From assembly GCA_009731375.1 (NCBI GenBank), contig BJOX01000176.1, positions 380,652 to 419,056 on the forward strand: a DNA stretch of 38,405 bases. Reading direction: 5' to 3'. Position 1 is the stretch's first letter. Each line of letters opens with the position of its first letter. The position numbers and the translations under genes are program-made. Positions 28,064-37,596 of the stretch are shown here, in pieces. A model generated the notes under the pieces. It did no database searches and was not told the origin of the DNA. It worked only from the letters and a program-made list of their open reading frames with translations. Source of the DNA: Paulinella micropora. Its lineage: Eukaryota; Cercozoa; Imbricatea; Euglyphida.

Positions 28064-31000
28064 TCACTGCCTTCGTCGTCTGGCGCGGATTTCTTTGCCT
28101 GGTGGAGGACCACCAACAAAAGTCAGATCGAACTTTGACTGTTCGAGAATGTCCCAGATCTTATTAGGGATTCCGCCCAACGATAATTCAAAAGGGACAT
28201 CAAGCACTCCTCTTGGCAGTGTCTGAATGGTCCACGCAGTGTAATCCTTGTCTCTGGGAGTAATTGTATCATCCCATGTCTCGAGACTTTTTGCGTCTTT
28301 ATATACTGGCAGATAATGTCTTGCCTTTGGATCCTCAACCGGGTCCATACTTCTCCAGAACTGGAGTATCGGTTGTACTATCTTTGCGGCTGATGATATT
28401 TTGAGTGTCCGTGTGACACGCATCTGTCGTGGGACCGCCACGACCCGCATCAAGTATAAGTCTGAGAGAGTGTCATCAGCGACATGTTGTTCCGCTGGTC
28501 TCATCAGATAGAAAACATTTTTCACCCATGCGATGGTTGCTATCGCATCGCCTTCCTTCCATCGCTCATGGACAATCTCAACGTTGCCCGCGTTTGGGTC
28601 AGTGTCCGTCCCCTCCTCCTCCTGGTGGACGTCCTTTGATCTCATCGACCTCATCGCCTTCCTCGGTTGGTCGTTGATAAGATCATTCCGCGCTCTCCTT
28701 AGCTGCGCCTCTGTGATCTTCTCCTTCTTTCCGCTATGCTCTCGCGGAGACTTGGACTGAGTCCCCACCGCGCTTATGCGGTCAGTCTTCTCCTTGCTGT
28801 CCACCTCACTCTCCTCCTTCTCAGCTATCGGTGCCCGATAAGCATCGTCTTGGTCTATGCCAGCCTCCTTGTGGATGGGCGGCACCTCTTTGAAATCATC
28901 CTTCATCCGTTTTAACGCCTCCTCAACGGATTCATCTTCCAGTAAGAAGGGATCATACTTAATCAGCCTTCTTACATTCACAATTTGCACCTTCCCTCTA
29001 CCCCTGATCTTGTAATTCAGAGGTCCCGTCTGTTCCATAATCTGATAAGGTCCTTTCCAGTGAGTGAACAGCTTAGAGCTGACTCCCTTCGGGACTTGAG
29101 GATGGTACAATAGTACAATATCCCCGACCTGGAACTTGATCTGATCCAAGTGCGCTTGTCGCACCCCTTCAGCATCAGTCTTTCGGCGCTCCGCCTCTCT
29201 ATGCGCCCTGACTATTTGTTCCGCCTCCATCTTCACTCTAAGTCTCATCCCAAACAACTCATCCGCATCCGCCCAAGTGTCTTTTGGGTGAAGGAGCGAA
29301 GTCGGGATATCAGGCTCACGCCCATATACTAACTGATATGGCGAGATTGAGCTCTTCGAGCCTCCTAACGCCGTAGAGGGTAGACAGTTCATTGCAAACG
29401 CAAATGATGGTGCTGCCTCGACCCATGCTCTTTGATTCTCCTTCTTCGTGCAATACATCTTTAGCGAGGCTTTGAGGGGTCTGTGTACCCGCTCGATTTT
29501 CCCATTTGCTCGCGGGTTATAGGCAGTAACATATTGCCATTTCATCCCGTAATACTTAGATAGTTTGTCGATGACCTCGTTATTAAAGTCCGAGCCTCGA
29601 TCAGAACATATCTTTCTTGGTACTCCGATCTGTGAGATGATCCTATCGATCAGCGCCTCGGCCGTCGTCTTGCCGGTAACGTCTTTGACAGGGATGATCC
29701 ACACATAGTTGGTGGCTCTGTCAATAGCCGTAAGGAGGTATTTGTAACCATCCTTCGATTCTGGGAAAGGTCCCACATGATCAATGTGTATAAACTCAAA
29801 CATCCCCGCATGAAGAGGAAATTCGCCAATCAGGCCGAAATTTGCCTTCAGTGGTGTTTTGTTTATCTTGCACGGGATGCATGCATCCACCGCCTGATCT
29901 ATCTCCTCCTTCATCTTCTTCCACCAGAATCGCCTCGCTACGAACATATGAGTTCGTTGTCGACCCGGATGCGCCAAAAGTGGGCAATTGTGGGCTGCGA
30001 CAAATATAAATCGTCTCAGACTCTCCGGTACCCAAAGGGTCCATTTGTCCGGCTGTGACGCATAGCGACCGTGAAGGCCCTTGTACCACAGTAGACCATC
30101 TCTCCATCCCATCTCCTTCATCTGATCTTTGATCGCTTTCGTCATCCGTAGCTCATCCGGGTTCTGATATAACTGTATCAGTTCTTTAAACTCCGGATCT
30201 TGAGCCTGTTGTTGCCTCCATGCGGTAGGCGAGGCTATATGGATAGTACCATCTTCTAGCCGTACCCCGATTCTTTCCGGGTCATCGTCTAGGTCACTTC
30301 TCCGCTCTTGAGGAGGCTCCGCATAAACTTCCTGCGTCTCCTCTTCCTCTCTTATGTTCGCCTTCGCATTCTCATATACCTCATAGGACCACTCAGCGTC
30401 CTCCTGGGTATGTAGCTCACAACATATCCCGTGATCCGGGCCTTGTGGACTGTACCGTAGACCTGTGCGGTCATATCGGACTCCACTCGCCATCTCCATC
30501 GCCTCAATGTGGCTGACCTCATACACCTTGTCAGTGGACAAGTCTTCCATCTCCACCGTGGACACCAACGCCGATACTTCTGAGTTAAACTCTAGCCTAG
30601 AGAGGCTATCAGCGACCACATTTCGCTTTCCCGGTAGATGGACCATTGTAAAATCGAAACAAGACAAGAACGCTTGCCACCGCGCCAGCCGTCCCGTCTG
30701 TTCATGATTCATCAACCATAACAGGTTATGATGATCAGTTCTGACAGTAAATTGAGGTCCTCCCCACAAATACTCTCTGAGCCTCTTGAGGGCCCATACT
30801 ACCGCCAACGCCTCTCTTTGCCTTGTGCAATAGTTTCTCTCCGCCGCACACAACTTCCTACTAATAAACATGATTGGGCGTAATTTCTTCTCCTCATCCT
30901 CTTGTTGTAATACAGCCCCAATCGCAAACTTAGATGCGTCTGTATCGACTACGAATTGTTTCGTAAAGTCGGGCATCGTTAACACCAGTCCTCCGTCTTT

Positions 31001-33877
31001 CGGGTCTTTGTAAATGAGATCTTTGAGCGCATGAAACGCTTGCAAAGCCTCTTCGTCCCACTTCTCAAAGTCTCCAAAATCTATCATTTTCTCCACTTTA
31101 GCCCGTGTTGCACCCCAATCGGGTATAAACTGGCTATAGTATTGCGCCATCGCAAGGAATGAGTGCAATTCAGTGCGGTTCTTCGGTATCGGTCGATTCA
31201 TAATCTCCTCCCTCTTCTCTTTGGATATCGAGACTCGATTATGGGAGATCTCGTACCCTAAGTATGTCACACTCGTCTTGGCAAGTTGACACTTCTTTAG
31301 ATTGCACTTCAGGCCAAAAGCTCCGATGCGCCTGAATATATCGGACAAATGATCGATATGCTCCTCCATTGTGTTAGAGTATACGATAATGTCATCGATA
31401 TAGCAAAATGCATATTCTCCCGCCTTCTGTCCCCGCCTTCTCATAAAGCCACCGTCAGACAAATCATCGTACTGACTGCTCAACATCTTCTGCATCGCCT
31501 TCTGGAAAAGTCCTGGGGCTTGCTTGAGGCCCATCGGAAGCACTTTCCATTGGTATATTTCCATACCCACCACAAACGCCGTCAGCCATCTGGACTTTTC
31601 CTCCAGTGGTATCTGCCAGAAGCCATTCTTAAGGTCAATGACCGAATAGAATTTTGCATTCCGCAGTACTCTCCTTCCTTCTTCTAATGTCGGGAGAGGA
31701 TTTCTCTCTTCCTCCAGCACCTTGTTAACACGAGCATAGTTAACTGTCAGGCGCCATTCTCCTCCTGGCTTCGGCACTATTCTCGGTTGTGAGACTATTG
31801 AGGATGTTGATCTCTCAATAAAGTCCTCATTGAGCAGCTGTCTTGCTAGCTCCTCCGCTATCTTCGCCTCATGTATACTCAAATTCGCCCTTCGTGGTGC
31901 CGGTGACGGCTCCGCACCCGGTATTTTGTAAATAACCGCAGTGAAATCTTCAGGCTTGACACCACCTGCATGTGGAGGGTCAAAAATTTCCTTGTTCGCC
32001 TCTAATTTGGCTTTTAAAAGCTCCTTCTCCTTCTCCGTGCCTACTCCTTCTTCCAATATTTTCCGCGCCGCCTCTTGAAAATCTTCATCAGACATCTGCT
32101 TATGCTGCTTGAGGGGTTCTCTGTCCTCCTCCAAGCCTAAGTCCTCTTCCGAGACATCATCTAGGCCCGTCTTTTCATACGTGACCGTGTCCGGCTCATC
32201 ATCTTTACCGAGCTCCACCAGCATGTCAATGAGTCTCGCGTATTGCAAAGGAGCTTTACGGGTGTAAAAACCATCAAAGCATGTGAATGCTTGCGGTATC
32301 AATTTCAACTTGTCGAGGTCTCTGAGCTTCCGCTTGTATGCACTGCTCTGCTCACGAGTTCCCATACGACAAGCCACCACTAGCTGTTGCTTGCGAGAGG
32401 GTACCGGTATAGGATGATCAATAAGCCGGTCCCTTATTTCCTGCGCCCATATCGCCTTCTCATTATATGGCAGGATAATAGTATACGGCTTATTATTTTC
32501 GAATAAAGTCCGTAAGCATTTCTTCACTTCAGACAGTGAACGCGGCCACGTGGGCTCGTCACCCCAGAAATCAGTAATAAAACTTTTAATAGTTTCTGGT
32601 GGAGTATCCGGGATTCGCCCCGTTCTCCTTGGTACAAACGCCTCCCTTTTTTCTTCTCCTACTTTCGCATGGAAACAGTATCCGTTAGTAATATGGACAT
32701 CTGTTCCTACTCCTTCCGCGAATCTCGCCAACGACGGGCTTCTTTGTGCGACACATATAATCTCCTCCTTTCGCTTCTCGATTAAGTCATCAATAGACTT
32801 TTTGTCCCAATGGCATGTCGGAACTGTGACAGTGCACACTTGGGATTCCCAATTGTCGGTCCAGGACAGTTCATCCGGTCTTACGACATGGGGGTGAACG
32901 TACACCTCAAGTGCCTCATGTGCGATGGCCATCTTTTTGTGATCCGTCGCTAGACTCAGCTCATAAGCCTCATAAGAGTCAGTAGCGTTGAAGGGATCAA
33001 TATCGTTCTCTTCTCCTCTTTTTACTCCATATATCACTCGCCGTGCGGCGCAATCAATCACAGCCCCCATCGTAGCCAATTGGTCATACGATAGTAATAT
33101 TGACCCGTGGTAACCGGGGACGACATAGAGGTCCATACGGTATACTCGTGCGGATTTCAATTTAAAGGTCAGTGTGATGATTCCCGTGATATCCGTCCGG
33201 CTGCTCACTCCTTTGAGAGTGCCCGTTGACTTTTTCATATTTCCGTCCACCCAGTCCCGGTATCGATTAAAAAACTTCCTGCCGACAATATTAATATTCG
33301 CCATCGTATCATTACCAACTTTTAATATTGTCTTCAATGTTTCACAATAAAGTTCCGTATAACACAGAGCATCGGGCCTGTGTATATTGGCTGCGAGAAC
33401 AAGAACTTTACGTTCCAAATTTTGGAGTCTTGTCTCTAAGTTTTTCAACTCCTCCTTCTTCTCCTCCTGCTTCACCTCATTAACATTTTTATTATTCTGC
33501 GGTACTGGTGCGTTTACTATTTGAGCGACATTGTCTTGTGGTACTTGAGTACACACATTGTCTTTTTGCTCGCCACCCGCCGCGACCGTAGACATTGAGT
33601 CTGTTCGTGGTTGTTTGCTTGGCCGAGGCGATACGTCTGCCATTGGCCTCCTCGCCTCCATCGCAAGTCTCGCCTTCCTATTTGCATCAGTTATCATTGG
33701 TAACCGTGCTGTATGAACGGGTATGAGACTACCTTGGGGCTGCAGTCTCTGTGTACCCACATCTTTGTTTTCACATAGAGGAAGCGTTGGCCCAGTCTGC
33801 ACAACAGCATTAGAAAGCACTGTGACTTTAGGGTTAAACTTCACAGTCTTCTCCTTCCTCTCTTCTTCCCCCTCCAG
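28064..33877 (-). CDS. pol: E3 Pol polyprotein: protease-like, RT, RNase H, integrase, GPY module, conserved C-terminal domain
   Basis: Intact frame. The first start-like codon is GTG at 33844, but the frame is open back to the gag TGA at 33878-33880, so it is probably translated by readthrough. Residue numbers here count from 33844. A retropepsin-like domain spans about 155-280, but LKVGNDTMA (Lys175) stands where E2 has LDTGNDSMA. RT has IDLKNGFWQIPLE and the YIDD box at 815-818. RNase H starts at about 960 (VVDTDASKFAIG, QREALAVVW, VRTDHHN, VVADSLSR). Integrase has HHCC (His1285 onward, CIPCK) and catalytic Asp1355, Asp1415 and Glu1451, with 35 residues between the last two. The GPY module (WKGPYQIMEQ) lies at about 1605-1650. 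The uncharacterised C-terminal domain runs from about 1765 to 1915. Confidence 0.93.
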   Translation of the reverse strand: MEGEEERKEKTVKFNPKVTVLSNAVVQTGPTLPLCENKDVGTQRLQPQGSLIPVHTARLPMITDANRKARLAMEARRPMADVSPRPSKQPRTDSMSTVAAGGEQKDNVCTQVPQDNVAQIVNAPVPQNNKNVNEVKQEEKKEELKNLETRLQNLERKVLVLAANIHRPDALCYTELYCETLKTILKVGNDTMANINIVGRKFFNRYRDWVDGNMKKSTGTLKGVSSRTDITGIITLTFKLKSARVYRMDLYVVPGYHGSILLSYDQLATMGAVIDCAARRVIYGVKRGEENDIDPFNATDSYEAYELSLATDHKKMAIAHEALEVYVHPHVVRPDELSWTDNWESQVCTVTVPTCHWDKKSIDDLIEKRKEEIICVAQRSPSLARFAEGVGTDVHITNGYCFHAKVGEEKREAFVPRRTGRIPDTPPETIKSFITDFWGDEPTWPRSLSEVKKCLRTLFENNKPYTIILPYNEKAIWAQEIRDRLIDHPIPVPSRKQQLVVACRMGTREQSSAYKRKLRDLDKLKLIPQAFTCFDGFYTRKAPLQYARLIDMLVELGKDDEPDTVTYEKTGLDDVSEEDLGLEEDREPLKQHKQMSDEDFQEAARKILEEGVGTEKEKELLKAKLEANKEIFDPPHAGGVKPEDFTAVIYKIPGAEPSPAPRRANLSIHEAKIAEELARQLLNEDFIERSTSSIVSQPRIVPKPGGEWRLTVNYARVNKVLEEERNPLPTLEEGRRVLRNAKFYSVIDLKNGFWQIPLEEKSRWLTAFVVGMEIYQWKVLPMGLKQAPGLFQKAMQKMLSSQYDDLSDGGFMRRRGQKAGEYAFCYIDDIIVYSNTMEEHIDHLSDIFRRIGAFGLKCNLKKCQLAKTSVTYLGYEISHNRVSISKEKREEIMNRPIPKNRTELHSFLAMAQYYSQFIPDWGATRAKVEKMIDFGDFEKWDEEALQAFHALKDLIYKDPKDGGLVLTMPDFTKQFVVDTDASKFAIGAVLQQEDEEKKLRPIMFISRKLCAAERNYCTRQREALAVVWALKRLREYLWGGPQFTVRTDHHNLLWLMNHEQTGRLARWQAFLSCFDFTMVHLPGKRNVVADSLSRLEFNSEVSALVSTVEMEDLSTDKVYEVSHIEAMEMASGVRYDRTGLRYSPQGPDHGICCELHTQEDAEWSYEVYENAKANIREEEETQEVYAEPPQERRSDLDDDPERIGVRLEDGTIHIASPTAWRQQQAQDPEFKELIQLYQNPDELRMTKAIKDQMKEMGWRDGLLWYKGLHGRYASQPDKWTLWVPESLRRFIFVAAHNCPLLAHPGRQRTHMFVARRFWWKKMKEEIDQAVDACIPCKINKTPLKANFGLIGEFPLHAGMFEFIHIDHVGPFPESKDGYKYLLTAIDRATNYVWIIPVKDVTGKTTAEALIDRIISQIGVPRKICSDRGSDFNNEVIDKLSKYYGMKWQYVTAYNPRANGKIERVHRPLKASLKMYCTKKENQRAWVEAAPSFAFAMNCLPSTALGGSKSSISPYQLVYGREPDIPTSLLHPKDTWADADELFGMRLRVKMEAEQIVRAHREAERRKTDAEGVRQAHLDQIKFQVGDIVLLYHPQVPKGVSSKLFTHWKGPYQIMEQTGPLNYKIRGRGKVQIVNVRRLIKYDPFLLEDESVEEALKRMKDDFKEVPPIHKEAGIDQDDAYRAPIAEKEESEVDSKEKTDRISAVGTQSKSPREHSGKKEKITEAQLRRARNDLINDQPRKAMRSMRSKDVHQEEEGTDTDPNAGNVEIVHERWKEGDAIATIAWVKNVFYLMRPAEQHVADDTLSDLYLMRVVAVPRQMRVTRTLKISSAAKIVQPILQFWRSMDPVEDPKARHYLPVYKDAKSLETWDDTITPRDKDYTAWTIQTLPRGVLDVPFELSLGGIPNKIWDILEQSKFDLTFVGGPPPGKEIRARRRRQ

Positions 33878-33880
33878 TCA
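33842..33880 (-). promoter_or_regulatory. E3 gag-pol recoding site: in-frame TGA followed by CTG
   Basis: The minus strand reads ...GTG GTG GAA TGA CTG GAG GGG GAA..., with the pol frame open from the first codon after TGA. Exactly eleven sense codons separate the stop from the first GTG of pol, and no frame change is needed. UGA followed by CU is a leaky stop context in several viruses and cellular genes (the UGA-CUA class). Readthrough would give a Gag-Pol fusion in low ratio. The purine-rich run after the stop does not form an obvious hairpin by eye. Confidence 0.6.
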
Positions 33881-36574
33881 TTCCACCACCTCGAAACGAT
33901 TACCTTGAGTAGTGTCCGGGTAGGATGACGTATCGGTCTCCGAGGCAGTGTTGTAGGCCTGAGCTCGACCGAAATTTGGGTTGGAGCTTGCCCACGAGCC
34001 TCCTCCTCCTCTGGGTGGGGGGGCTGGAGCTCGAACAGCTCTCCCTCCATAAGGGGTATATCCCCGACCTCCTCCTCTTCCTCTCTGAGGGGTTCCCTGC
34101 CACCTCGAGGCTCCTCTCCATGTTCCTCGTCCTCGTCCTCCTCCTCCTCCTCCTCCTCCTCCTCCTGCTCCTGCTCCTCCTTCTCGTCCTCTTTGAGAGG
34201 CCTTTAAGTTCTTTTGTCTCTCCCTTTCCTCCTTCTTCTCCTTCATCCTCTTCATGTAGGTAATGATTGCCTCTCGTAACTCCTCATCATCACACATATT
34301 GGCATACCAACCTTCGTTCACAGCGGCAATCTGAAGCATATTGAAAAGGCCCGGTTCCTTGCCTTCCGTCCTGCTCAGAAAATTTGCCCTTGCTGTTGGG
34401 TTCTGCCTATCATGATTGAAAGAGCAGTCTCTGTTCTCCATCTGTGCCTTACACTGCAAGCCCGCGAACCACCTCCAACATGCGGTCTTCAGGTCTGGCT
34501 CTCTCTGTCTCTTCCAACCGGCAACTCTGTTTGTGTACGTGGCTTGTGCGCCAACAGGTACACCGCCTGCCTGTGCCGTATGTGCCTCCGTGAGCGAGTC
34601 CATGTTTGAGCATGCACTCATCACTTCTTGAAACAGTGCTGACGGAGCAACGCTTTGAACCGTATTTTCGAACACGTGTGTCTCGAGGAAGTTCTTGGAC
34701 TTCACTGAGCTAAACGTCGAGCATTGTTGTATGAGCTGAGTAAGCTTACTCGGGTTAACTGTGTGTAACGCCGAAAAGAAATAGAGGATGATCGACTTGC
34801 GGCCATAGAATAGCCCATAGGAGGAAACTACCTCCGTAAGGGTCGCCGCCAAGCCAACAGCACTCCTCAAACTCATCGCCACTGTCTCAAAGATTTCAAA
34901 TCCTATGAGAGTACCAGTGCAGAGATGCTGGTATCCATGAGATTGAAAATATGAAATGAGTGTGGCCACCGCCAGTTCACACTGAGCGTCTAGGCCTGTT
35001 GCATTGTTTCTCTTAATCTCCTCCTTCTTTCTCAAAAACTTGTACTGTGTCAGATCAAATCCCTCCGAGACTAGAGATTGGTCAAAAACAGTAACAAGGG
35101 CCTCGTATTCCTGCGTTTCGTCGCAAGGAAAAGCCTTCATGCAGGCATTGATCTCTTTGAGCTTGCTCAAAAGCGAAGCATCAGAGTCTTTGTCTGAGCT
35201 CGTCTTGGCATATAGCATGAGACTTGCCACTCCTCCTTTCTTCCCCTTGAAGGCATTTATGATGTTCTGTCTGTCCTTCTTCTCCGTGTTTGTGACCACC
35301 ACCGTAGTTGAGCCCGAGGGTGCAGGGGCTGGTGGGGCAGGAGCTGGTGGGGTCAAATATGTCGGAGGGTGTGTCTTTGCACCACTCACTTTTGCTTTCA
35401 TTCTTTCCAGTCTCATCGTCTTCTCGAACTCCTCATTCTCTTTCGCCTTCTTCTTTTCAGATATCACAAGCTTTTGAGCATGAGTGATAAAGGCCACCAA
35501 TTCAGAAGCAGATCTGAGAAAATTATATCTCTCCACATATTGGTCAACACCTGCTTTGTTGGCGACCGGTGGTGCGTTACTAAGTGATTTAAGGACAGAG
35601 TGATCCTTGGTAGGAATCCATCTCTTCCATGCCTCCTTGTGCAGTAACGCACCCATCAACAGTCTGATCTTGGTCAGAACTCTGTCGGTCTTCTCTAACT
35701 CATCAATCACAGGATGAGTTTCTCCTGCTGCCTTAATGCTTTTTTCCATCTCTGCCTTCCCCTCCTCCAAGGCCTTTATTTCCATTGTAAAAAAATGAAA
35801 TATGCCACTCGAGTTTTTCGAACCCAGATTGGTCTTCATTTTTGTTACATCGACTGCCTCCTGACCAGTCGCGAGGAATCTGGCCGTTGCTCTTGGGTTT
35901 GTGTACTGGAGGTAACCCTCACATCGTGGGCCGTATGTACGTTCCCAAATCAGGGTTTGAGTGTACACCCCAAAGATAGCATCGAGTAATTCAAGGTGGG
36001 TGTGTGTGTCCCCAAACTTGATATGCTGTATCTTCTTTCTCTCTTCTGGATCAGAGACCAGTTTGCCGAGGAGCTGTGCTGTGTTTGATAATAGGATATA
36101 GACATCCTTTTTAGCACGACTTTTCTCTCTTCTTTGATCCTGAGGGATCCACACATAGGTATCCTTCTCTACCCCCATCTTGTTATCAAACTCTTCTTTA
36201 GTGAGGTCATAGTGGTCTTGCACCCACTGTTGTTCCTCCACTGTGATCTCCTCTCCATCACTATGAATCAAGTCGATCATTTTTCGTCCTCCTCCTCCCG
36301 TGTAGGCAGGTGGTAAGGGATTACCATATGCTCCTCCTCCTCCCGTCTCTTCTTGTTCAAATCCTCCTTCATCTTCGTCTCCTCCATATCTTCCTTCATC
36401 ATCCCAGCCCTCTTCTACTCCTCCTCCTACTCCTTCATCTCCTCCTCCTCCTTCATTCAATCCTCCTCCTCCTCCTTCATTCAATCCTCTTCCTCCTCCT
36501 CCTCCTGCTTCTTCTTCTTCTCTTCTTTGATCTGCCTCCGAGAATTCACTCACTTCGGCGGTCTCTGTCGACAT
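33878..36574 (-). CDS. gag: E3 Gag (898 aa) with CCCH-type finger and RGG-like tail
   Basis: The ATG at 36572-36574 starts MSTETAEVSE. An acidic, Gly-rich N-terminus follows (about residues 15-95, GLNEGGGG repeats). A helical region with no named family spans about residues 110-700. A finger C-x8-C-x8-C-x3-H (ACWRWFAGLQC, KAQMENRDC, SFNH) lies at about 708-729. A Lys/Glu-rich helix (about residues 770-800) leads to a Gly/Arg-rich RGG-like tail (GGGRGRGTWRGASRWQ, about 805-865) and a Ser/Thr-rich end (VVE, then TGA). The RGG tail and finger fit binding of genomic RNA, and the central part would be the capsid. It is longer than typical Ty3/Gypsy Gags (about 300-500 aa). The start is the first in-frame Met after the leader. 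Confidence 0.88.
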   Translation of the reverse strand: MSTETAEVSEFSEADQRREEEEAGGGGGRGLNEGGGGGLNEGGGGDEGVGGGVEEGWDDEGRYGGDEDEGGFEQEETGGGGAYGNPLPPAYTGGGGRKMIDLIHSDGEEITVEEQQWVQDHYDLTKEEFDNKMGVEKDTYVWIPQDQRREKSRAKKDVYILLSNTAQLLGKLVSDPEERKKIQHIKFGDTHTHLELLDAIFGVYTQTLIWERTYGPRCEGYLQYTNPRATARFLATGQEAVDVTKMKTNLGSKNSSGIFHFFTMEIKALEEGKAEMEKSIKAAGETHPVIDELEKTDRVLTKIRLLMGALLHKEAWKRWIPTKDHSVLKSLSNAPPVANKAGVDQYVERYNFLRSASELVAFITHAQKLVISEKKKAKENEEFEKTMRLERMKAKVSGAKTHPPTYLTPPAPAPPAPAPSGSTTVVVTNTEKKDRQNIINAFKGKKGGVASLMLYAKTSSDKDSDASLLSKLKEINACMKAFPCDETQEYEALVTVFDQSLVSEGFDLTQYKFLRKKEEIKRNNATGLDAQCELAVATLISYFQSHGYQHLCTGTLIGFEIFETVAMSLRSAVGLAATLTEVVSSYGLFYGRKSIILYFFSALHTVNPSKLTQLIQQCSTFSSVKSKNFLETHVFENTVQSVAPSALFQEVMSACSNMDSLTEAHTAQAGGVPVGAQATYTNRVAGWKRQREPDLKTACWRWFAGLQCKAQMENRDCSFNHDRQNPTARANFLSRTEGKEPGLFNMLQIAAVNEGWYANMCDDEELREAIITYMKRMKEKKEERERQKNLKASQRGREGGAGAGGGGGGGGGGRGRGTWRGASRWQGTPQRGRGGGRGYTPYGGRAVRAPAPPPRGGGGSWASSNPNFGRAQAYNTASETDTSSYPDTTQGNRFEVVE

Positions 36575-37340
36575 GATGTCGTAGTAGTGATCAACAGGAG
36601 GACAGTGTCAGCTCCTATGTTTGGTTTTTGTTCGTTTGTGTTCTGTTCCTCCTTCAGTCGATTGACTAGTGAAGAGAGAAACTAATAGAGAGGGTAGGAT
36701 AAGATTCCCTGTCCTCTATGAAACACTGTTTGTATGTTTGTTTTTGTTTGAGAAAAATAGTCTTTGAGACTTTCTCCGATTTCTTGTTCTCCTTACTCAG
36801 ATTACTTTCTCCTCCTTCTTTTCTATATTGTATCTAGTATGAGGCACTTGGACCTACACACAGATAGTAATAGAGAAGCTAGAAAAGCTCTCCTTGAGAA
36901 GTCGACAGTCGGTCGGATAGGTTCTCAGACCTACCTTTAGAAAACGATCAGAGATTTGCAAAAATACTCTGACGTATGTGTGAGATAATGCAGATAAATG
37001 CACAAACTAGAAGGGTAGAGTGTTGTGCTCCTGTCCCTATGCTTGTTTGTGTTTTGTGTGTGTTCCTTCACTCTTCTGTCCACCTCCTTCTTCTTGGTCT
37101 CTGTGTGAGAACAGCAAGAACGACAGAGAGTTTGTATCTGATGTCTCCTTGTGAGCACACAGATACTGATTGGGCTAGAGGGTACGAGACACCTGCTTGA
37201 GACCAATCAAATTATTTGTTTTGTGAAAGAGTTATGAGGGAGCTGTGTTGGAGTATTTGTTTTCGTCTGACGTCCCCGTGTGAGACAGGTCAGTGAAAAT
37301 TCACTCTGTTGCCTGTGTGGCAAAGCAGAAAGAAATCACC
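36575..37340 (-). other. E3 5' leader
   Basis: About 770 bp between the primer-binding site and the gag ATG. Short frames are present, but none is supported. The stretch is GT- and CT-rich, like the E2 leader. Confidence 0.6.
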
Positions 37341-37358
37341 CTAGTGATGTGGACTCCA
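37341..37358 (-). other. E3 primer-binding site (putative)
   Basis: Two bases after the 5' LTR the minus strand reads TGGAGTCCACATCACTAG. The initial TGGAGTCC is the same as in E2. Confidence 0.7.
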
Positions 37359-37360
37359 AA

Positions 37361-37596
37361 TGTAATGCCCCCAACGATAGCTCGTAAAAAGTCGGTAATA
37401 CAACCAAACACAGTCCTCAAGAATGAGAATGATGTCTCGTTATATTAGCTCAGTGAAGCCAAAAAGGAAAACGGCAACAGACCAGGAATAAAATGGCATC
37501 AGGTCCAATCCGGACAAATAATACTGAAAAACAAGCTGGTGCACCTGTCACCAGGAAAAGGTACTTTTTACCGGCTATCCGGGGGTGATGCCTACA
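37361..37596 (-). repeat. E3 5' LTR (236 bp)
   Basis: Direct copy of 26983-27219. The sense strand starts TGTAGGCATCACCCCCGG and ends GGGGGCATTACA. A TATA-like AATATAACG lies about 140 bp in. Followed on the outer side by ACTG, the target duplication. Confidence 0.95.

Larger units (their letters stand above)
26983..37596 (-). mobile_element. E3: young, apparently complete Ty3/Gypsy-like LTR retrotransposon
   Basis: LTRs at 26983-27219 and 37361-37596 are identical except for one G in a homopolymer. ACTG at 26979-26982 and 37597-37600 is the target duplication. Sense-strand LTR ends are TGTAGGC...TTACA. A TGG-initial primer site (37341-37358) and a polypurine tract (27223-27231) are in place. 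Gag (898 codons) and Pol (1,926 codons from the first start-like codon) are uninterrupted and in one frame, separated by a single TGA. The Pol order protease-RT-RNase H-integrase places it in the Ty3/Gypsy group, and a long C-terminal extension is shared with E1 and E2. Recent insertion is clear. Present activity is uncertain because the protease active site is altered. Confidence 0.93.

Noticed and set aside
33878-33880. UGA reassigned to a sense codon in this organism
   Set aside because: E1 pol (8509-8511, followed by another TGA) and the DIRS-like Gag (1576-1578) end naturally at TGA. Readthrough or a single mutation is simpler. Only kept as an alternative.
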